Shown here one piece after another: positions 41,632 through 51,176 of a DNA stretch of 64,000 nt. Each line of letters starts with the position of its first letter. Positions within the stretch are counted from its first letter, which is position 1. A model generated the notes under the pieces. That model searched no databases and had not been told where the DNA came from. It worked only from the letters and a program-made list of their open reading frames with translations. The translations under genes and the position numbers were made by a program. Origin of the DNA: an uncultured Acidimicrobiales bacterium (lineage in GTDB: Bacteria > Actinomycetota > Acidimicrobiia > Acidimicrobiales > SZUA-35); assembly GCA_938029215.1 (NCBI GenBank), contig CALHFG010000046.1:1-64000 (forward strand), in the 5' to 3' direction.

Positions 41632-43023
41632 ATGGCTTCGGTTCGAGAAGTTCAACGAGACTACTCGCTTACAGGGGTGGAGACGTCGGTTGCCATCGCG
41701 TCCGGTCTTGCGAACGGTCAATGGTGGCAGGCCGATATCTCCCCTGCTCGTCTAAAGGAACTGTCGGCCAGGTCGAACGGGCGCGCCGCCATCGACATGA
41801 CGCTATGGGTTGTGCTGCTGGTGGGGAGCGGCATTTTGGCGTGGACCCTGCGCAGTTCGTGGTGGGCACTTCCCGCGTTCGGCATCTACGGGGCGCTCTA
41901 TGGCGGGGCGGCTGACGCCCGCTGGCACGAGTGCGGCCACGGGACCGCCTTCAAGAGCGGACGTCTGAACGACCTGTTCTACTACCCGGCCTGTTTCATG
42001 CTGGCCCGCCAACCACTGTTCTGGCGCTGGTCTCATTTCCGACACCACACCGACACCATCGTGCGCGGCAGAGACGCCGAAATCGTGTTCCAGCGACCAG
42101 CGTCAATTCCCAAGACGCTCTTCGCCTTCACGCACCTGTCGGGTGGACCGCAAATGATGGCCGGCACGGTCAGGACCGCCTTGGGCCAACTGACCGACGT
42201 CGACCGCGAACTGATTCCGCCCGACGATCTACGCCGCCTCGTGACTCACGCACGAATCTTTGCCTCTATCTGGCTCGCCGCTGTTGTCGCCTCGGTAGCG
42301 ACCGCGACACTTTGGCCCGTGCTGTTCATCGGCGGGCCCACGATCTATGGCGCTTGGCTCGTGCTCTTCTTTGGTCTCACCCAGCACGCGGGGCTTCAAG
42401 AAAACGTGCTGGACCATCGCTACAGCACCCGTACCGTGCTCATGAACCCAGTCTTCCGTTTCCTCTATCTCAACATGAACTACCACGTGGAACATCACAT
42501 GTTCCCAACCGTGCCGTACTACAACCTGCCTCGATTGCACGCCGAGATCAGAGACCAACTGGCACCACCCAATCCGAACACGGTTCACGCCTATCGTGAG
42601 ATCTTCAACGCCTTCAAACATCAGTCGGTCGACCCAGACTGGGAGATCCCGGATCGCCAAGTTCCCGAACTCCCGGGACGGCGAGCTCAGATCGCTCAGG
42701 TCACCGAGTGGGCTGGCGCCGATGGGCGAACCGATCTTGGGCCAAGCGACTTGGAACCCGGTGAGCTCCGCCCCGTTCGGATCGACGGCGTCGACTTTGT
42801 TCTCGCTCGCACCGATGAGGGAGACCATGTGTTAGCGGATCGGATGTGCACCCACGGCGAAGCCGACCTCGCAAGCGGGCTCGTGCTTGGCTGTGAGATC
42901 GAGTGTCCAAAACACAACGGAAGATTCGATCTCCGAACCGGTGAGCCAACGCGAAAGCCGGTTCGCGAACCGCTGGGGGTTCGACCGGTGTCGGTCTCAA
43001 ACGGCCGACTCTACCTGGGGTAA
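41632..43023 (+). CDS. Fatty acid desaturase fused to a C-terminal Rieske domain
   Basis: Membrane-bound di-iron desaturase of 463 residues. Histidine boxes are HECGH (99-103), HFRHH (135-139) and HVEHH (285-289), with membrane helices near 55-75, 78-95, 210-235 and 240-255. A Rieske [2Fe-2S] domain occupies about 370-463 with CTH (Cys406, His408) and CPKH (Cys425, His428). Fusing the electron donor to the oxygenase would make external ferredoxin unnecessary. Substrate unknown (fatty acid, alkane or carotenoid-like lipid). ATG 41632 chosen; the upstream ORF has no similarity. Confidence 0.9.
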   Translation: MASVREVQRDYSLTGVETSVAIASGLANGQWWQADISPARLKELSARSNGRAAIDMTLWVVLLVGSGILAWTLRSSWWALPAFGIYGALYGGAADARWHECGHGTAFKSGRLNDLFYYPACFMLARQPLFWRWSHFRHHTDTIVRGRDAEIVFQRPASIPKTLFAFTHLSGGPQMMAGTVRTALGQLTDVDRELIPPDDLRRLVTHARIFASIWLAAVVASVATATLWPVLFIGGPTIYGAWLVLFFGLTQHAGLQENVLDHRYSTRTVLMNPVFRFLYLNMNYHVEHHMFPTVPYYNLPRLHAEIRDQLAPPNPNTVHAYREIFNAFKHQSVDPDWEIPDRQVPELPGRRAQIAQVTEWAGADGRTDLGPSDLEPGELRPVRIDGVDFVLARTDEGDHVLADRMCTHGEADLASGLVLGCEIECPKHNGRFDLRTGEPTRKPVREPLGVRPVSVSNGRLYLG

Positions 43024-43163
43024 CCCCGCCGGTTTTAGTATTTCCTGTCCCGTGTCGATAGACCTTGGTGGAACTTTTCCAGCAGTCGCAGGACGCCCGG
43101 CCTCACGGTCAACGTTCCGGGCCCAGAGACGACAAGCTCTGCTTGTTAACCCGGCTCGAGGGC

Positions 43164-43442
43164 ATGAGCTTCGATCACACGTTTCGAGGCCTGGAACCCC
43201 AGGCACTCAGGCGCCTTTTCGAATCGGTCACGGCCCACGAGCCGTGCCTGCGTTCGGGTCTTCGGTACCACCGGCTTCACGGCCAATGGCCGATCGACGC
43301 CGAGTTCAAGAACTCCGTTGCCGCATTGGAAAGCGTCTCGTCGGACGATCTTCCCTCAGCGTTTCGAGGGTACGACCCGATGCAGGTCGAGCGAGTACTC
43401 AAAGCCATTCGTCAGCTCCCCGCTCACATGGATCGCGATTAG
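43164..43442 (+). CDS. Small protein with DivIVA-like N-terminal motifs
   Basis: A 92-residue ORF with two similar short segments, HTFRGLEPQALRRLFESV (5-22) and SAFRGYDPMQVERVLKAI (65-82). The second matches the FxGYDxxqVdxfL signature at the membrane-binding start of DivIVA-type coiled-coil proteins. There is no long coiled coil. A regulator or septal adaptor is conceivable but not demonstrable. The ATG at 43164 follows a GAGGG. Confidence in coding is moderate because of the short length. Confidence 0.6.
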   Translation: MSFDHTFRGLEPQALRRLFESVTAHEPCLRSGLRYHRLHGQWPIDAEFKNSVAALESVSSDDLPSAFRGYDPMQVERVLKAIRQLPAHMDRD

Positions 43443-43480
43443 CACCGCGACCATGACCAATTGACAATTAGGGTGAGTCG

Positions 43481-44695
43481 GTGGATCAAGCGACTCTGGG
43501 ACGTCGTTTTTGGACACTCTGGACGGCCTTCAGCGCTTCCAATCTCGGCGATGGACTCACCCTCGTCGGATTCCCGCTCCTCGCCATCACGCTGACAGAC
43601 GATGCTCGACTAGTTTCGCTCGTCTTCGCCGCTCGGTTTCTGCCCTTCCTCATCATCGGGCTTCCCGCCGGAGTTCTCATCGACCGGTTCGATCGTCGGC
43701 ATATCGCCATGATCGCGCAAGTCGCCCGAGCCGCCGCTCTGATCGGTATCGCTCTCACCGTCCTCTCCGACGTTGCAACGATCGCCCTGCTTTCAGTCGG
43801 TGCGTTCGTTGTGGGAGTTGGCGAAGTGCTGACCGACGGCGGTTTACCTGCGGTAGTTCGCGATGTTGTAGCGAATGAGCAGCTCGAGGTCGCCAACAGT
43901 CGGCTGCGCGCCAGCGAGACCGTTTCAAACATGTTCATCGGCCCTCCCGTGGGGGCGCTACTTTTCGAAGTACATCCGTCGATCCCATTCTTTGCCGCGG
44001 CGGCGCTCTATCTGCTCACGGTCGGCTTGCTGTCGCAGCTGCGAGGCAGCTTCAAGCCCGAAATAGACCCCACCGAAGGCACCTTCGCAGAACAGATGGG
44101 CAAGGGCTTGCGATACGTATGGGGCCACCCGGTGCTCCGCCCGCTTGCGCTCACTGTGGCGGCCTTTGCCTTCGTCGGTGAGGCTGGCAACACGGTGCTG
44201 GTATTGCTGGCCACCGAGCGTCTTGGCTTAAGTGGCGTGCAATTCGGCTTCCTTCTCACCGTCGACGCAGTCGCATCGGTGATCATGTCGTTCCTCGTGA
44301 TGCGGCTCGTGCGCCGTACAAGTCACGGTTCAAGCATGAAGTTCAGCGTGATTGCATACGCGACCCAGGCCTTTCTTCTCGGCTTCAGTACATTTCTGCC
44401 GTTCATTGTCCTGGCCATCATCCTGGGCGGCCTGTCGGATCCGACCTGGAACGTGATCAGTGCGACCGCTCGCCAGCGTCTGGTCGACGACGCCATTTTT
44501 GGTCGGATGATGACGGCATACCTCTTTGTTGCGTGGAGCTTTCAACCTCTCGGAGCGCTTTTTGGCGGCGTTATCGCCGAGGCCTACGGCCCCGAGTGGG
44601 TGTATGTAATTGCCGGAACGGTCGTTGGATCACTTCTGTTCTTTGCCCGGCCGATGTTCCGCAAGATCGATACTGCAATGGCCGAGCTGGCGTAG
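43481..44695 (+). CDS. MFS transporter (EntS/tetracycline-exporter-like)
   Basis: A 404-residue permease with about 12 hydrophobic segments. The motif between helices 2 and 3, GLPAGVLIDRFDRRHIAM, is the major-facilitator A-motif variant found in the MFS_3/EntS exporters. Substrate not predictable. GTG start. It is followed by the convergent guanine-deaminase gene after 14 nt. Confidence 0.9.
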   Translation: MDQATLGRRFWTLWTAFSASNLGDGLTLVGFPLLAITLTDDARLVSLVFAARFLPFLIIGLPAGVLIDRFDRRHIAMIAQVARAAALIGIALTVLSDVATIALLSVGAFVVGVGEVLTDGGLPAVVRDVVANEQLEVANSRLRASETVSNMFIGPPVGALLFEVHPSIPFFAAAALYLLTVGLLSQLRGSFKPEIDPTEGTFAEQMGKGLRYVWGHPVLRPLALTVAAFAFVGEAGNTVLVLLATERLGLSGVQFGFLLTVDAVASVIMSFLVMRLVRRTSHGSSMKFSVIAYATQAFLLGFSTFLPFIVLAIILGGLSDPTWNVISATARQRLVDDAIFGRMMTAYLFVAWSFQPLGALFGGVIAEAYGPEWVYVIAGTVVGSLLFFARPMFRKIDTAMAELA

Positions 44696-44709
44696 CTACG
44701 GCGGGTTCC

Positions 44710-46038
44710 CTACGTTGACGCTGTAACGACCTGCTGACCCTCGACCCAAACACCGGTAATCTCGCGCTGACCCGCAAGCCGAACGAGCTGTTCGAATCGG
44801 CGCTCGGCTGCGTAACCCCGATCCGACGGTGCGATCTCAGCCAAAGAAACCGAGACGGCATCAAAGCGACGGCCAACCTCGATCAACCCCAACGGTTGAT
44901 CCAAGACAAGCGCACCCCCGACGGTGGCGAGCCAAAACCCGGTGATTGCATCGATGCGTGATCCGGCCCTGCCCCGATCGATCGAGGCGAGCTCCGGATC
45001 CACACCCTCTTCAAGCATTCGGGCGCTGTGTATCGCCTGCGCGGCGTTTGCGAGAATCGAGGCGCTCGGCCCGCCTGCCACGTCGGTACCCAATCCCACG
45101 TGGACGCCTGCGTCGAGGGCCATCTTGGCGGGGAAGACGGCGTTTCCGAAGTAGATGTTGGACAACGGGCAGTGCGCCACTCCGGCGCCCCGTTCTCGAA
45201 TGAGAGCGAGGTCGTCCACATTCAGATGACCACCGTGGGCGAGCACGGTGGACTGCCGCATCAGGCCAAACCTGTCGAGAGCGGTTGCATCCCGAACGCC
45301 GGTGCGTTCGATCACATGGTGATGTTCCCAGTCGTCTTCGGAGCAATGAGTCTGGACGAGCAGGCCAGACTCCTCGGCCAGGTCACCGAGCGACGCCAGC
45401 AGCTCATCGGTACAGGCCGGGATGAATCGCGGAGTGATGATCGGATTGACCAGACTGAGCGGATCGTCCAGACGTTGGATCTGCTCGATCGACTCGCGCG
45501 TGGCGGCGAGGGCGATCTGCGGAGAGTCGTCCCGGTACCACCCAGGTGTTCCCTCCGGGTGGTCCATCGCAACTCGACCAACCCACGCCCGTTGTCCGTG
45601 CTCAATGCACGCTTGGGCAAGGGCAGTTGTCGCTGGGGTGTGAATAGACCCGTAATACACCGCAGAGGTTGTCCCATTGGCGAGAAGAGTTGGAACCATG
45701 GAGTCCCACATCGCCTGCGCGAACTCTACGTCTTCGTACCGGGCTTCTAGTGGAAAGGTGTATTCGAACAACCACTCCGACAGCTGCAGGTCATAACCGG
45801 TGCCAAGTTGGGGCCACTGCGGAGCATGGAGATGCAGGTCAATAAAGCCGGGAACCAACACCTCGTCGGCTCCGAGCTCAATATCAGCATCGTCTGCAGC
45901 TGGGTCATCAGCAGCTGGAACGATCGAAGCGATTTCGCCGTCGACGACCCGAATCAGCACGTCGTCGAGGACTTCCAAGCCGTCGGGGGTTGGCGTCTGC
46001 CATACCGTCGCTCGAATCGTCGTCTGCTCAGAACTCAT
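44710..46038 (-). CDS. guaD: Guanine deaminase
   Basis: Amidohydrolase converting guanine to xanthine plus ammonia. The 442-residue protein has the zinc motif HLHAPQW (His69, His71), with LVQTHCSED, TVLAHGGHL, GAGVAHCPLSNIYFG and LGTDVAGGPS following. These match GuaD rather than other subgroup members. The ATG at 46038 is chosen; the ORF extends far upstream only because of chance open frame. It could provide xanthine for a xanthine dehydrogenase. Confidence 0.92.
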   Translation of the reverse strand: MSSEQTTIRATVWQTPTPDGLEVLDDVLIRVVDGEIASIVPAADDPAADDADIELGADEVLVPGFIDLHLHAPQWPQLGTGYDLQLSEWLFEYTFPLEARYEDVEFAQAMWDSMVPTLLANGTTSAVYYGSIHTPATTALAQACIEHGQRAWVGRVAMDHPEGTPGWYRDDSPQIALAATRESIEQIQRLDDPLSLVNPIITPRFIPACTDELLASLGDLAEESGLLVQTHCSEDDWEHHHVIERTGVRDATALDRFGLMRQSTVLAHGGHLNVDDLALIRERGAGVAHCPLSNIYFGNAVFPAKMALDAGVHVGLGTDVAGGPSASILANAAQAIHSARMLEEGVDPELASIDRGRAGSRIDAITGFWLATVGGALVLDQPLGLIEVGRRFDAVSVSLAEIAPSDRGYAAERRFEQLVRLAGQREITGVWVEGQQVVTAST

Positions 46039-46141
46039 CGCTTCGAAGTTTCCCACACCTGGTCTATCGGCCTCACGATGTCCGTCGAAAGCTCGGCCGG
46101 CCGGGCCCCAAACAGGGTTACAGCTGTGCCAGGCTGGAGGT

Positions 46142-47281
46142 ATGACGCGATCCCCCGTTGCTGTCATCGCAGCACTCACGCTCATCGTTACCGCCTGCAC
46201 CGGCGGAGGTTCCACGGCTGGGGAAGAACCGGTGGGCGCCGGCACCGAAATCACAACCCCGGCCACCACGGATACCCCGGCCTCCACCGTTGAGCCAACC
46301 ACGACGACAGCAGCCGAGGCCGCGACCACCGAAACCACCACCGACAGCTCCAGTACTGGACCCGCGGTTCCGCTCCTCAGCGACGTCCTTGAAACAAGCG
46401 CGGGCTGGCCTACGCCCGTCACGTTGTGGGACAAGACCGGGGCGCGCAAACAGGGACACCTGGCGGGAGAGCCTGAGATCACCATCGTTGGTCCTCTGGC
46501 AACCTTGGCGGAGGTGCCGCTCCAGGGTTGGGTGTACCAGCGGGAACAACAGAGCAACATCATCTACTTCTCCGATGGGGTTTCTCCTGAACGAGAACTA
46601 CTGGTCGGCACCGGCGAGCAGTCACTGATCTTGGAAGGCGTGTGGCTTCGGGACGGCGACAGCGACCGGGCCGAGGTCATCTACCAGAGGTTTGACCCCG
46701 ATGGCCAAAACAGTACCCAGACGTTGCGGGGCTACTCGATGGCAACAGGGGACGTGCGAGAACTCACGATCACCGGCGGATTCGAGAGTGCCACCAGTTT
46801 CGCTCTCGTCAACGAGCGATTCGCCGCAGCCCGCTTTTATGGAGAGGGCCACTATGAGCTGTCGTTGATCGATCTCGACACCGGCGATCGACCCTACGCA
46901 TCCAGCAACGAGTTCGACTGTTTCGATGGCGGCGAACCCGCATGTCCGGAGTACGACCAGGCGGTCGCTATCGGGACCGACATCTTCGGGTTCGGTTCGG
47001 TTTCCGACTCGGTCGGTGGGGTTGTCGACCGCATGGGTGTCTACCGGTTCGACACCACAACCAGTACCGAAGAACTACTGGCGAGCTACCCCTGGGACAA
47101 TGGTGCGTACTACGCCGTTGACATGGTTCATCTCAACAACGAGATCGCCATTTCGCTCGCTACCGACCCGTTCATCCACGGTCTCGGCGAACCGCTTCCG
47201 GCGATTCTGTTTGATATCGGGACCGGTCAATCGACCCTCGCCCCAGAATCTGGATTCGTTCAGCCCAGTTGGCTCTCCTAA
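46142..47281 (+). CDS. Secreted lipoprotein with Thr-rich linker, unknown beta-rich domain
   Basis: The signal peptide ends in lipobox Cys19 (LIVTAC), followed by a Thr/Ala/Glu-rich linker (about 35-75, TTTTAAEAATTETTT) and a domain of about 300 residues without membrane helices. That domain has repeated short beta-like stretches and sequences such as VYQRFDP, suggesting a beta-propeller-like layout, but I recognise no family. GGAGG is only one base before the ATG. It is divergent from guaD. Confidence 0.7.
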   Translation: MTRSPVAVIAALTLIVTACTGGGSTAGEEPVGAGTEITTPATTDTPASTVEPTTTTAAEAATTETTTDSSSTGPAVPLLSDVLETSAGWPTPVTLWDKTGARKQGHLAGEPEITIVGPLATLAEVPLQGWVYQREQQSNIIYFSDGVSPERELLVGTGEQSLILEGVWLRDGDSDRAEVIYQRFDPDGQNSTQTLRGYSMATGDVRELTITGGFESATSFALVNERFAAARFYGEGHYELSLIDLDTGDRPYASSNEFDCFDGGEPACPEYDQAVAIGTDIFGFGSVSDSVGGVVDRMGVYRFDTTTSTEELLASYPWDNGAYYAVDMVHLNNEIAISLATDPFIHGLGEPLPAILFDIGTGQSTLAPESGFVQPSWLS

Positions 47282-47403
47282 CCAAAGGCCAAGAGCTACT
47301 ATCTCCTCGTGAACTTCGGGGAGACAGGTTCGCCTAGCACTGCTCTGTTGGTCGAGGGTATTGGTGGGCATCAACGGGCGCCGAAAGCCGATGGTCACTG
47401 AGC

Positions 47404-48120
47404 TTGTCAGCGGCAGCGAGTCATCAACTGAACGCAATCGACCTCGCGATCGAGCAGCTGGTCGACGTCGCTGCCGGATCGGGCTGCACCACCGCCCCAA
47501 CGGGATATCCCCACCTCGGGCTGGCAATCGTCGACGCAGTCTTCTGTGGCGCCGAGTGTGGTGACCGGTCGACGCGGCGAGCACTGCTGCAACGGTACGC
47601 CGACGCAGTCCCCGGGTTTGATTGGTCGAGGCGGTACTGCCTCGACGTGCCTTGGCACGGCGCGTCGGCACTCTTGGGATTCCTGCGTTCAACTCCGGCC
47701 GACGAACGGTTCGGAATCCTTGGCTGGCAAACAACAGTCGAGGGCGGTTTCCGACGTGCGGATCTTGTGCTCCGGATCGCAAATCTGTTCTTGTCCTATG
47801 GAGTCGATGACGTGGTGGACTTTGCTCGCGGGATCGGAATCAGCGAGCACCTCGAGCGCGATGTCCTCGCCATTGGCGGCGTCGACGAAGAAATGTGGCA
47901 CCGGCTACTGACCTGTAGCGGCGGCAACCTGGTCAAGCCCGACTCCTGTGTGGTCGCGTGGGTCCGGACGATTCTCTTCGATGACTCGGTGAGCGCGGCC
48001 GCCTCTGCGTGCCTCATCGAAACCGCTACTGGAAACCTTCAGGCCCGCGGTGCACTGTTTACCCTCCGCCAGGTCGAGCACCTGATTCGCAAAGACGCCA
48101 GCGAGCTTCGAGAGTCATAG
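47404..48120 (+). CDS. Unknown protein with possible HhH-type C-terminal segment
   Basis: A 238-residue soluble protein. Its C-terminal part GGVDEEMWHRLLTCSGGNLVKPDSCVVAWV resembles the helix-hairpin-helix end of endonuclease III-like folds (GVxxKxxxxLL-GxxGVKPD). That similarity is distant and may be accidental. The N-terminal part is cysteine-containing (GCTTAPTG, CGAEC) but has no clear motif. TTG start is uncertain. It lies alone between the lipoprotein and an MFS gene on the same strand. Confidence 0.6.
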   Translation: MSAAASHQLNAIDLAIEQLVDVAAGSGCTTAPTGYPHLGLAIVDAVFCGAECGDRSTRRALLQRYADAVPGFDWSRRYCLDVPWHGASALLGFLRSTPADERFGILGWQTTVEGGFRRADLVLRIANLFLSYGVDDVVDFARGIGISEHLERDVLAIGGVDEEMWHRLLTCSGGNLVKPDSCVVAWVRTILFDDSVSAAASACLIETATGNLQARGALFTLRQVEHLIRKDASELRES

Positions 48121-48179
48121 CGCCGCGGAATAACTCTCATTTCGCCGCTCGGAACCAACGGTTCTACGATGCTCCAGTA

Positions 48180-49487
48180 GTGGACCAGGGACCTCAACCG
48201 GCGACTGCTCAGACCAAACCCGACGAGACGAACGGTCCCAGCGGCGTCAAGCACGGGTTTCGAGCGTTTCGGCATCGCGACTTCCGTCGCTTCTGGGTGG
48301 GGGCTCTTATTTCGAACAGCGGCACCTGGCTGCAGAACATTACCGTTCCGGTTGTCCTGCTGGAAATTACGAACGAAGCGTTCTGGACCGGCATTGCCAC
48401 GTTTGCGGCGATCTTTCCCGCCATGCTGCTCGGCCCTCTAGCCGGCAACCTGGCCGACCGATTCGAGCGCCGCAAGGTTCTTATTGCGGGCCAGGCAGGA
48501 TCAGCCTTGGCCGCCTTCGCGCTCTGGCTGGTTTGGATAGCGGGAGTTCGAGATCCTTTTGCGATCGCTGGAGTTGCAGCTCTCACCGGCCTATTCAGCG
48601 CCTTCACCATCCCCGCCTGGCAATCCTTTATTCCACTTCTCGTCCCAATGGAGGACCTACCGTCGGCAATTTCGGCCAACAGCCTGCAATTCAACGCAGC
48701 CCGCGGGATCGGCCCCGCACTCGGCGGACTGATCCTGGCACTGGCAGGCCCCTCTTGGGCGTTCTTGGGGAACTCGCTGAGCTACTCCGCGGTCCTGATA
48801 GCTCTACTCATCGTCCGCCCGAACCAAACTCGCCAAGTCCATGTGCAACGAAGAGTGGGCAAGGGCTTTGTTGAAGCCCTTCGCTACATCCGCACGCAAC
48901 CAGGGATCGGAGCGGGCATTGGGCTCGCCGCCGTCGTCGCGTTCTTCGGCTTTCCGCTTCTGAACTTCACCGCCGTATTCGTCCAGCAGGTGTATCGAGT
49001 CGACCAGGGCTTCGTCGGTTTGCTGGGAGGCCTTCTCGGTCTAGGAGCGGTGCTCGCAGTACCGGTGGTGAGTGGAATGTTCGGCGACTTGAGCCGAGCG
49101 TCGGTCATTCGATGGGCGGTGCCGATCTATGGCGTTGCGATCGTTATCTTTGGCACCTCTACCCACCAGGCCCAGGGTGCGTTTGGCCTGCTTCTTGCCG
49201 GCACCGGTTTCATGATGATCGTCGTTACCAGCAACACAGCGGTGCAAAGCATCGTGAATGAGCAGATCAGAGGGAGGGTGATGGCGACACGCATCATGAC
49301 CTTCACCGGCAGCTATCCCATCGGTGCGTTAGTGCAGACCCGGCTCTCCGATGCGACCAACCCTCGACTTGTTGTGACCACCGCCGGACTCACTGTCCTC
49401 GCCATCGGCCTTTTCCTTCAAACCCAGAGCCACCGGCTTCGCCGCCTCGATGATCCCACTGATACCCGAAACGTGCTCCCGATCTAA
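48180..49487 (+). CDS. MFS transporter (EntS-like)
   Basis: A 435-residue 12-helix permease. The A-motif is GPLAGNLADRFERRKVLI, with sequences such as SFIPLLVPMEDLPSAISANSLQ typical of the EntS/MFS_3 exporters. The protein starts with a hydrophilic stretch VDQGPQPATAQ at GTG 48180 because the ORF upstream overlaps the previous gene. Different from the MFS gene at 43481, to which it is only a relative. Confidence 0.9.
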   Translation: MDQGPQPATAQTKPDETNGPSGVKHGFRAFRHRDFRRFWVGALISNSGTWLQNITVPVVLLEITNEAFWTGIATFAAIFPAMLLGPLAGNLADRFERRKVLIAGQAGSALAAFALWLVWIAGVRDPFAIAGVAALTGLFSAFTIPAWQSFIPLLVPMEDLPSAISANSLQFNAARGIGPALGGLILALAGPSWAFLGNSLSYSAVLIALLIVRPNQTRQVHVQRRVGKGFVEALRYIRTQPGIGAGIGLAAVVAFFGFPLLNFTAVFVQQVYRVDQGFVGLLGGLLGLGAVLAVPVVSGMFGDLSRASVIRWAVPIYGVAIVIFGTSTHQAQGAFGLLLAGTGFMMIVVTSNTAVQSIVNEQIRGRVMATRIMTFTGSYPIGALVQTRLSDATNPRLVVTTAGLTVLAIGLFLQTQSHRLRRLDDPTDTRNVLPI

Positions 49488-49496
49488 GCTCGTTCC

Positions 49497-50675
49497 ATGA
49501 GCAGTCGACAGCGGGGTTGGTTCTCAAACGTTCCGGCCAACGGATTTCAGAACCGCCCGAAAGAACAACAAGACAACGAGTCAACCGGCCTTGGCGAAGT
49601 CACCCCTGCCATCGTGATCGAGACCACACCCGAGCATCGCAATCTGGTCGCAGGCGACCCCGAATGCGTTGGTTGGACCCGCCACCCCGAGGATGCTGGA
49701 GTCTGCGCGAGGCGAGACCATCTTCGCGCCCACAATGGGATCCCAGACCTCGAACTGGTGGATCCGCGCGATGTAGAACGGGCCGTCGAACTCTTCTACC
49801 GCGACGGTTTTGTGGCGGTGCACGATGCCCTCGATACCGATGTACTCGCCGCCATCAGATGCGCTACCGATCGCGTGATGGATGAAATTCTTGATGCCGA
49901 CCCGGACGGATCGATCGGCGGTGGCGCCGGCGGGCTCCCACATCGATACTCCTTCGGAGCGACATCGGGTTCGCGACATCGCCTCCACGAGCCGGCTTGG
50001 GCCGCGCTCATCGACCTGGAAACCACAACACCAATCTTGAGCGCGATCTTCGGATCGGCGAACTACGTGGTTGGAGGCGGCGGCGGAGATGTTGCACTGC
50101 CGGGGGCAATCGAGTACCAGGGACTCCACGCCGACCGAATCTGGACCGAACCACACGATCCCGTAGGTCAGCTAGGCACACCGCAACTTCCCGTACCCGT
50201 GGTGACTATTAACTTCCCGATGATCGATCTGACGTGGGAAAACGGGCCGATCCGTCAAATTCCGGGGTCGCAGCGATCGCTTGAACCGATTCCGAGTTTG
50301 GCCAACGAGCCAGACTGGATGAAGCTGAGCACGGTGTGTCCGGCTCCGGCGGGAACGGCTGTGTTTCGAGACAACCGAGCATGGCATAGCGGCACGCCAA
50401 ACCTCTCCAACGAGATCCGAGCAATGCCGAATATCGAGTACTTCGCACCCTGGTTTCGGAGCGAGGGCATCCATCGGTGCATGCCCTATGACATCTGGTC
50501 TGGCCTGTCCGAACACGGAAAACGAATCTGTCGGTATGTGATGTGTGGACCCGAAGAGACCGTGATCGGCGCGGGATTCACCCACCCGCGCGAATCTGAG
50601 CGCGAGGCGTTCATTGAACGTCAACTGAAACAGCTAGGTCCGCCCGCGAGCACCGACTGGTGGCTTCGTCGATAG
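49497..50675 (+). CDS. Phytanoyl-CoA dioxygenase family Fe(II)/2-oxoglutarate oxygenase
   Basis: Non-haem iron oxygenase of 392 residues. The facial triad is His211 and Asp213 in GLHADRIW and His297 in AWHSGTPN; Arg308 in EIRAMPN would bind 2-oxoglutarate. Members hydroxylate lipids, sterol or natural-product scaffolds; the substrate here is unknown. ATG start. The MFS gene ends 9 nt upstream, so the two could be co-transcribed. Confidence 0.87.
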   Translation: MSSRQRGWFSNVPANGFQNRPKEQQDNESTGLGEVTPAIVIETTPEHRNLVAGDPECVGWTRHPEDAGVCARRDHLRAHNGIPDLELVDPRDVERAVELFYRDGFVAVHDALDTDVLAAIRCATDRVMDEILDADPDGSIGGGAGGLPHRYSFGATSGSRHRLHEPAWAALIDLETTTPILSAIFGSANYVVGGGGGDVALPGAIEYQGLHADRIWTEPHDPVGQLGTPQLPVPVVTINFPMIDLTWENGPIRQIPGSQRSLEPIPSLANEPDWMKLSTVCPAPAGTAVFRDNRAWHSGTPNLSNEIRAMPNIEYFAPWFRSEGIHRCMPYDIWSGLSEHGKRICRYVMCGPEETVIGAGFTHPRESEREAFIERQLKQLGPPASTDWWLRR

Positions 50676-50732
50676 CCGACGCCTCTGGCCGTGAAGGAAA
50701 TCACCAGGGCGACGCTGCGGGCGGTACTGCGG

Positions 50733-51053
50733 TTACTGACCTAGGTCGATGCTCTCTGAGATTTGCACCGTGTGGCCGTTCTCCAGAACCGGGCAGCCTC
50801 GTGCGATATCGCTCGCCGCTCCCATGTCGGAGGCCTCAACGATGGTGTACCCCGACATCGTCGCTGGATTTGCGGTGGCGGAACCGTCGGGACCGACCGA
50901 CGTGCTGGCGCCAAACGGCGCCCCGCCGTCAACCAGTGCTGATCCCATCGATTCATACCAGGCTCCCCATGCAGCCATAACCTGGCCCATGATCTCAGGA
51001 TCGTCGGGCATCGGCCCGGCTTCGCCGTGATAGGTGAGTACGTACTTTGGCAT
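50733..51053 (-). CDS. YCII-related domain protein
   Basis: A 106-residue single-domain protein starting MPKYVLTYHGEAG, with a ferredoxin-like beta-alpha fold and YTIVEASDMGAASDIARGCPVL, as in YCII/DGPF proteins. Function of the family is mostly unknown, sometimes enzymatic or linked to ECF sigmas. An upstream ORF start at 51131 is not supported by similarity. Transcribed opposite to the PhyH gene. Confidence 0.85.
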   Translation of the reverse strand: MPKYVLTYHGEAGPMPDDPEIMGQVMAAWGAWYESMGSALVDGGAPFGASTSVGPDGSATANPATMSGYTIVEASDMGAASDIARGCPVLENGHTVQISESIDLGQ

Positions 51054-51176
51054 TGGACTTTCCCCTTCGTTACGGCGGGCATGATTCGCCCGCGCACCTC
51101 TACAACGAACCACCTTTCCATAGAGGGACACTCATCGCCACAAAAGTTGACGACGGTCGTGGCCTAGGGTGGGATC

